Source: a virus. From it: a stretch of DNA of 23,826 nucleotides. Location of the stretch: positions 1 through 23,826 of the IMG/VR virus record IMGVR_UViG_3300042731_009256; one strand, written 5' to 3'. Below the pieces are notes generated by a model. It did not search any database. It worked only from the letters and a program-made list of their open reading frames with translations, and was not told the origin of the DNA. Shown one piece after another: positions 19,500-23,826 of the stretch. Position 1 is the stretch's first letter, and each line of letters starts with the position of its first letter. Made by a program: the position numbers and the translations under genes.

Positions 19500-19541
19500 G
19501 CGCTGCAGATCCATGGCGTCCCAAGCCAGGCTTGGGCTTGT

Positions 19542-19571
19542 CGGCGAGGGATGCCTCGCCGTTTGTTTTTT
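19542..19571 (+). terminator. Intrinsic terminator inside the tail operon
   Basis: CGGCGAGG (19542-19549) pairs perfectly with 19554-19561 around a GATG loop and is followed by TTTGTTTTTT (19562-19571). Just upstream, CCCAAGCC pairs with GGCTTGGG. It lies between the 78-residue gene and the gpG-like gene. Read-through or antitermination must occur for the downstream genes unless a new promoter exists. Confidence 0.8.
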
Positions 19572-19577
19572 GGGGGT

Positions 19578-20177
19578 ATGATGCCCATCCCGTATCAGGC
19601 CGAGTTCGATGCGGATACGCAGGCGCGTTGGGATGAAATGTGGGCGGCGCTTGGCGCGATCGGCGAGCTCACCCATCGCGAGGCTGACATCGTGGCCAAC
19701 GTGGTCCGCTTGGGTATCGCGTGGAACTTCACCCATGAATCGGCTCCCGATGGCACTCCCTGGGAACCGTTGGCTCCGCGTACACAGGCCGAGCGGCGCG
19801 AGGGTATCGACTCGCGGGGGATCCCGTTCCGAACCGGGGCGATGCATCCCATCCTCGTCCGGACTGCCGATCTGAAGCGGTCTTTTACGGATCCCGACCA
19901 TCCTCGTCATATCTTCATCGTCACCCGGGCCCCAGGCGGCGTCGAGCTCACGATATCCGCCGAGGACGATCCGGCGACTCCCGATCGGATCAGGACTCTG
20001 CATGCAGGTGGTCACGTGATGGGCATATCGAAGGGCATGCGCGACCTGCCTGCCGGCGAACCATACAAGGGGGCTCCGGTTCCGGCTCGTCCGTTCGTGG
20101 GGATCAGCGACCAGTTCGAGGATCAACTCTACGAGCAAGCCAGGCGCGTATTGTTCCAGCGTCTCGAGAGGGTGTAG
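19578..20177 (+). CDS. Virion morphogenesis / tail completion protein, Mu gpG-like
   Basis: A protein of the family that joins tail to head or completes the tail. In about 199 residues the family pattern is visible: GIAWNFTHESAPDGTPWEPL then AERREGIDSRG, ILVRTADLKRSF, an AEDDPA strand, RTLHAGGH, PAGEPYKGAP and PARPFVGISDQFEDQLYEQA. PW.PL and PARPFxGI are hallmarks. The ATG at 19578 has TTGGGGGT upstream and follows the terminator T-run directly. An upstream ATG at 19551 lies inside the terminator hairpin and is unlikely. Confidence 0.85.
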   Translation: MMPIPYQAEFDADTQARWDEMWAALGAIGELTHREADIVANVVRLGIAWNFTHESAPDGTPWEPLAPRTQAERREGIDSRGIPFRTGAMHPILVRTADLKRSFTDPDHPRHIFIVTRAPGGVELTISAEDDPATPDRIRTLHAGGHVMGISKGMRDLPAGEPYKGAPVPARPFVGISDQFEDQLYEQARRVLFQRLERV

Positions 20178-20181
20178 CGCG

Positions 20182-20523
20182 ATGGCAGAGGATGCTCCTG
20201 TCCTGGGCAAAGTCGAGAGCAGATCCGGCGATGCTACGCTGCGGCTGCTGTGCGAGCAGGTGAATACGCAGACCAGGCTCCTGGCTCAATACCGGGCCGA
20301 TCTGCGCGAGATGGATGGGCAGGTCGACGGCTTGTCCGTGCAGATGGGGGTCCTGTGGGCGGCTCACGAGGCCGGCAAAGGCAATGGGCCGAGGAGCATC
20401 GCGGCGTTGGGCGAACGGCTTGCTCGGGTTGAAACGCAAGTCAAGATCGCGTTGGGGATCATGGGGGCGCTCCAGTTGATCACGATCGCGGTATCGAGTT
20501 ATCTGGCGGCCAGGGCTCCATGA
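20182..20523 (+). CDS. Small coiled-coil membrane-anchored protein
   Basis: A 113-residue protein with a predicted coiled coil (residues 18-55, RLLAQYRADLREMDGQVDGL, then a helix with ERLARVETQVK) and a single C-terminal membrane segment (about 88-110, ALGIMGALQLITIAVSSYLA). This layout resembles XhlA-type hemolysin or holin accessory proteins, though the sequence match is weak. Here it lies between two tail-region genes, far from the amidase. The ATG has GAGGGTG upstream. Alternatively it is a minor tail protein that touches the membrane. Confidence 0.65.
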   Translation: MAEDAPVLGKVESRSGDATLRLLCEQVNTQTRLLAQYRADLREMDGQVDGLSVQMGVLWAAHEAGKGNGPRSIAALGERLARVETQVKIALGIMGALQLITIAVSSYLAARAP

Positions 20524-20798
20524 GGCGCTTCCAGTTGCTCCGGGCGGAGGATGTCTCCGGCGTCTCAGGTACGGGGGTCGTGGCTGAGGGGGTCCAGTTT
20601 ACCGGTGGGGTGTGCGTGTTGGTCTGGTTGGGTCCGGTGTCCTCCGTCGTGGTCCATGAATCGATCGCCAACGTGCGGAGGATCCATGGCCATGATGGCA
20701 AGTCAGTAGTGGTTTGGCTCGATCCTGAAGGAGGTTGTGATGGCGCAGACGCAGGTTCTACAGACGGCGCAAGTCAACACGGTCACGATCGCGGCTAG
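20520..20798 (+). CDS. Small conserved-looking phage protein
   Basis: A 92-residue protein starting in the previous stop (ATGA). The core reads FQLLRAEDVSGVSGTGVVAE, VCVLVWLGPVSSVVVHES and NVRRIHGHDGKSVVVWLD. A pattern of this type (D-x-SGxSGTGxVAEG, then a strand ending HGHDGKTxVVW) recurs among small phage genes of unknown function. The last 24 residues overlap the start of the next gene and look like spillover, so the conserved fold probably ends near residue 68. Position suggests a virion or tail-associated role. Confidence 0.65.
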   Translation: MRRFQLLRAEDVSGVSGTGVVAEGVQFTGGVCVLVWLGPVSSVVVHESIANVRRIHGHDGKSVVVWLDPEGGCDGADAGSTDGASQHGHDRG

Positions 20799-21105
20799 TG
20801 CGGCGCTCAGCGGGGCGATCGACTTTCGGCGCTTCTCCCGCATGGAGGTCCACATGCCGTCCGCGTGGACTGCTGCGGATATTGGCTTCCAGGTATCTGG
20901 CGCGATCGATGGCACTTACCTGCCCCTGTATGACGAGGCGGATCCGGCTGTGCTGCTGGAGATCGGCGCTCCGGCTGTCGACCAGGCTCACGTGGCTCCG
21001 GCGAAGTTGGCCGGCGCTGCGTTCGTGAAGCTGTGGTCGCAGACTGCCGGCACCGGCGTCAACCAGGCGGCAGAGCGTTTGTTGGTCGTGGTCCTCAAGA
21101 GTTAG
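20740..21105 (+). CDS. Hypothetical virion-type protein before the tape measure
   Basis: A 121-residue, beta-rich protein (VNTVTIAASAALSGAIDFRR; MPSAWTAADIGFQVSGAIDG; FVKLWSQTAGTGVNQAAERL). The MP-x-AWTAA-x-x-x-FQ-x-S then GT-x-x-PLYD pattern is seen in small phage virion or fibre-associated proteins, including ones encoded near tail genes. The ATG at 20740 follows AAGGAGGTTGTG; GTG at 20737 is too close to the site. It ends just before the fourth 28-bp palindrome. The molecular role is unknown. Confidence 0.72.
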   Translation: MAQTQVLQTAQVNTVTIAASAALSGAIDFRRFSRMEVHMPSAWTAADIGFQVSGAIDGTYLPLYDEADPAVLLEIGAPAVDQAHVAPAKLAGAAFVKLWSQTAGTGVNQAAERLLVVVLKS

Positions 21106-21146
21106 GGCCCACCCTGCTCGTGGGGTCCGGGGGTAGGCGCTCCGGA

Positions 21147-21174
21147 GTATTGGTTTAACTAGTCAAAGGGATTG
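21147..21174. repeat. 28-bp imperfect palindrome, copy 4
   Basis: GTATTGGTTTAACTAGTC then AAAGGGATTG, ending two bases before the tape measure ATG. It agrees with copy 3 in 22 of 28 positions. The neighbouring ribosome site is weak (AAAGGG), so protein binding here could also affect translation start or mark a transcription start. Confidence 0.6.
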
Positions 21175-21176
21175 CT

Positions 21177-23826
21177 ATGCCTGAGCAAACTTTCTCGATC
21201 CAGGTCACGATCGATGGCTCCCAGGCCAAGGCCGAGGCCGGGCGGTTGCGGGACGCGATCCAAAAGCAGTTGATGTCTGCTGGCGCGATCCGGTTCGACA
21301 CGTCTGCGCTGGAGAAGGTCCTCAAGAGCAAGGATATCGGCATCAGTGGGTTGGTGCGGATCGAGGGCCTGGAGCAGGCGTCGACCGGGCTGACGGCGCT
21401 GCAGGCTGCGGCTGCGCAACCTGTGGTAATCCAGGGCCGGGTCGACATCCAGGGCCTGGAGGAATCCATGTACCGCATGGCTCAGATCCGGCGTGATGCC
21501 GGATCCCTGGGCCGGGCGATCGCGGCTTCCCTCAGCCAGCAGTGGGTCAACCTGGAGGGCAAACTCGCCGAGCTCCAGTCGAAGATCACGGGGCTCGTGC
21601 GTCCGGGGGAAAAGGTCGACATTGCTGCCGATATGCTGGAGGGTATGCCCGAGCTCGAAGCGGCGCTGGCCGACCAGGATAAGAAAACGCTGGATCTAAC
21701 GCTGAAGATGCAGGAGCTCCAGGCTCGCGTGGCTGAGCTCAACCAGGCTTATGCCCAACTCGGGCGTATCAAGATCCAGCCATTGGCCGGTGGCGAGCTC
21801 CGTACCATGTCCGAGCTCATGAAGGGGCTGACGGAACCGTACCATAAGGGCAAGATCCGCAGGGCGGTCCGGGATATCGATGCGGAGTTGGCTCCCCTGG
21901 AGGCGACCGTCCGCGATCGTATGAGGGCGGCTGTGGCAGAGGCGGAGAAGGCTCGTGGTCCGCTGCTGGCGGAGATCCAGAAGGTCAAGGCCGAGATGGA
22001 GGCCATGATGGCCGAGCGTCCGGTGCGTCCTCCTACGATCGGAGGTATGCCGGCGTACCAGGAGGCAATGCAACAGTGGGAGGCTCAATTCGCGCAGATG
22101 GAGGCGCGTTATCTCGAGCTCACCCGCGAGCTCGACGTCGTCCGTACTACTGCCATGACCGGCGATGCCGAGGATATGAAGAATCAGCTAATGATCCGGC
22201 GTCACCAGCTAGAGGGTCCTCTGCGCGAGGACTTTGCCTTCTGGCGTGAATGGTCGACCGAGAGCGTCGAGCAGTTGGCGGCAGATCTGCGGGCGGCTGG
22301 CCAGTCGGCTGCGGCTGAGGCGCTGCAGCAGATGATGGCTATCTTCCAGGAGCGGAAGCGGCTGCAAACGCAGATGAAGCGGGCGTTCGGGGGGCTCCTG
22401 AAGGGCGGCGAGGCCGAGCTCCCTGCCGGCGCGAAGGGAACCATGGTGGACTTCGTCAACGCGGAGCGGGCGTTGGCTACTGCTGCCGGCGACGTCAATG
22501 CGGTCATGGTCGAGCAGAAGAAGCTCCTGACTGCCATCGTCAAACGAATGGAAGAGGCGGCGATGGCTGCCGAGGGCCTGGGCAAAACCGAGCGATATGC
22601 GATCGCTCGGATGGAGGCTACTGCCAGGCGCGAAATGATGGCGGCTACGAAGGCCGGCGTTCCCCTCGAGGAGGCCGGCGCTGCTGTTACCTCCATCATG
22701 GCCAGGTTGACCGTCGAGGCGAAGCGGATGCGCTCCGAGATGGTTAAGGCGCTGGAGGATCAGCAGCAGGCCGAGGCGGCTGAGCGTGCTGGCCAGGGCG
22801 TCATCGGCGTGTGGCGGCGCGTCCGGCAGATCCTCGTCGGGCGATCCATCATCCCGGACATGGTCCATGAGATCGAGGTCTGGTTGGCGTCTATTGGCCA
22901 GCAGCAATCTCCCTTTGCGCATATCCGCCAGGATGCTGCCGATGCGTCTGCGCAGATCATCAGCGAGTTCGCCAGGCTGGCGCAGGCGCTCCCTGCCGAG
23001 GCGATCGCGTCCGAGGTCAACGTCCTCGAAGCGGAGATCCGCGACCTGGAGCGGGCGTTCCAGGAGGCGTCGGTTTCCGGATCCGAGGCCGGCGAGCGGT
23101 ATAAGCTGGCGTTCCGGGATGCTGCCGAAGAGGTTCGGCGGGTCCTGGGCTCTACTCCCGAGGTCGAGGCCAAGCTGGCCCAGGGTATGCTTCCCCAGGG
23201 CTTTGGCGTTGGGGCCGGCGAATCCCGGTGGCAAAAGACGGAGGGGGCGGCTGCTCGGCGGGCGGGGGCAACCCGGGAGGGGGATGTCTGGTATCAGGCC
23301 ATCAAGGTGGATATCGACGAGGCCGGGCGTAGGGCTCAGGCCGAGCTCGATGCGATCGCGGGGCAGATTGTCCAGAAGCGGGCCAGGTTGGCGGCGCTGC
23401 AGCAGGAGCAATTGGTCCGTATGGCCAACACCTACGAGCAGGCGGCTGCTACTGCCCAGGCCGAGGGCGATCCTGCTGCGGCTGAGCAATTGGCCAATCA
23501 ATTGGCGGCGACTTATTCGCAGATCGGCCAGGCCGAGGAGGCGTTGGTCCAGGCGCAGCGTGAGGTCGGCGAAATGGTCCAGGTGGAGGCCGATCGCGAG
23601 GCCGAGCGGATCCGGGCTGCAGGCAAGGAATATGCTCGGGCTTCTGCCGTGGGCCAGGTAGACGTCCAGGCGGCGAAGGCTGCGGCTGCGGAGGTCATCG
23701 AGCAGGAGCGGCGTGTTACTGCCGAGGTCAAACGTCACGCGCAGTACCGGGCCAAGCAAAAGGAGGAGGCGGCTAAGCGGGCGACTCTGAAGGCTCGGGC
23801 CCAACGCGAGGCCGAGATCCAGGCGG
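21177..23826 (+). CDS. Tape measure protein, 3' partial
   Basis: Sets tail length and is ejected ahead of the DNA. At least 883 codons are present, open at the window end. Residues 1-60 contain an N-terminal alpha/beta part (QTFSIQVTIDGSQAKAEAGR). Most of the rest is coiled coil and Ala/Glu/Gln-rich. About residues 553-575 carry VGRSIIPDMV then HEIEVWL; the SIIPDM motif recurs in tape measure proteins of siphoviruses. No clear hydrophobic segment or lysozyme domain is seen in the available part. It follows directly on the fourth 28-bp palindrome. Long minus-strand frames through it are shadows. Confidence 0.86.
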   Translation, partial: MPEQTFSIQVTIDGSQAKAEAGRLRDAIQKQLMSAGAIRFDTSALEKVLKSKDIGISGLVRIEGLEQASTGLTALQAAAAQPVVIQGRVDIQGLEESMYRMAQIRRDAGSLGRAIAASLSQQWVNLEGKLAELQSKITGLVRPGEKVDIAADMLEGMPELEAALADQDKKTLDLTLKMQELQARVAELNQAYAQLGRIKIQPLAGGELRTMSELMKGLTEPYHKGKIRRAVRDIDAELAPLEATVRDRMRAAVAEAEKARGPLLAEIQKVKAEMEAMMAERPVRPPTIGGMPAYQEAMQQWEAQFAQMEARYLELTRELDVVRTTAMTGDAEDMKNQLMIRRHQLEGPLREDFAFWREWSTESVEQLAADLRAAGQSAAAEALQQMMAIFQERKRLQTQMKRAFGGLLKGGEAELPAGAKGTMVDFVNAERALATAAGDVNAVMVEQKKLLTAIVKRMEEAAMAAEGLGKTERYAIARMEATARREMMAATKAGVPLEEAGAAVTSIMARLTVEAKRMRSEMVKALEDQQQAEAAERAGQGVIGVWRRVRQILVGRSIIPDMVHEIEVWLASIGQQQSPFAHIRQDAADASAQIISEFARLAQALPAEAIASEVNVLEAEIRDLERAFQEASVSGSEAGERYKLAFRDAAEEVRRVLGSTPEVEAKLAQGMLPQGFGVGAGESRWQKTEGAAARRAGATREGDVWYQAIKVDIDEAGRRAQAELDAIAGQIVQKRARLAALQQEQLVRMANTYEQAAATAQAEGDPAAAEQLANQLAATYSQIGQAEEALVQAQREVGEMVQVEADREAERIRAAGKEYARASAVGQVDVQAAKAAAAEVIEQERRVTAEVKRHAQYRAKQKEEAAKRATLKARAQREAEIQA

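Noticed and set aside
19224-20210. 328-codon minus-strand frame across tail genes
   Set aside because: It spans several supported genes and a terminator on the opposite strand, and has no start site.
22209-23804. 531-codon minus-strand frame across the tape measure gene
   Set aside because: It is Leu/Arg/Gly-rich with no ribosome site, mirrors the third-position bias of the plus-strand gene, and runs through a clear tape measure coding region.
1-23826. tRNA or rRNA genes
   Set aside because: No cloverleaf with T-loop and CCA-like pattern and no rRNA-like stretch was recognised by eye; a tRNA search was not possible here.

Overview
The window is the structural-gene half of a tailed phage or prophage genome, GC-rich, and it ends inside a tape measure gene. 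The head genes resemble Mu/HK97-type heads: a portal fused to a minor head domain, a Mu I-like protease with a nested scaffold start, a decoration protein and an HK97-fold capsid. The tail genes include a tail terminator, a tube protein, a lambda G/GT-like chaperone pair with a slippery A8 run, and a long tape measure. No sheath or baseplate gene is seen, so a siphovirus is the best guess. No integrase, terminase, tRNA or host gene is present, so lytic phage and prophage cannot be told apart. The host is not identifiable. GATC-containing palindromes, including nine GCGATCGC, are frequent, which recalls cyanobacterial HIP1 sites but is not diagnostic.

Layout. 2-2139 (+): the end of an upstream head operon, with a portal/minor-head fusion and one small coupled gene, closed by a bidirectional terminator at 2145-2195. 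2216-9465 (-): a leftward array of 15 or 16 small genes, nearly all of unknown function; two have readable motifs (a zinc ribbon and a KOW-like barrel) and one has a weak helix-turn-helix. 9466-10792: a 1.3 kb gene-free control region with a long T-poor leftward leader, an AT-rich island, repeated boxes and a perfect-consensus rightward sigma70-type promoter at 10359-10387. 10793-23826 (+): amidase, holin-like membrane protein, protease/scaffold, decoration protein, capsid, neck and tail genes, and the truncated tape measure.

The most unusual content is the regulation of the leftward array. Most of its genes begin with the same ribosome-binding block (core CCCAGGAGGT) a few bases before ATG. 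Many gaps also carry a module of two or three nested hairpins whose arms change but stay complementary. This recalls, without sequence identity, the start-associated sequences (SAS/ESAS) of cluster K mycobacteriophages. Parts of the hairpins can pair with each other or with the ribosome-binding block, so a translational switch is plausible. The RNA expected from the rightward consensus promoter carries, about 10-25 nt from its 5' end, the exact complement of this shared block (AACCTCCTGGGTGTGG), followed by a 9-bp hairpin and a T6 run. It could act as a trans-acting antisense RNA against the whole array.

A separate 28-bp imperfect palindrome occurs four times: beside a leftward promoter, in the control region, and directly before the neck and tape measure genes. 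It is a candidate operator linking the leftward and rightward programmes. Functional calls for head and tail genes rest on recognisable family patterns and gene order. Calls for the regulatory system are inference from sequence.
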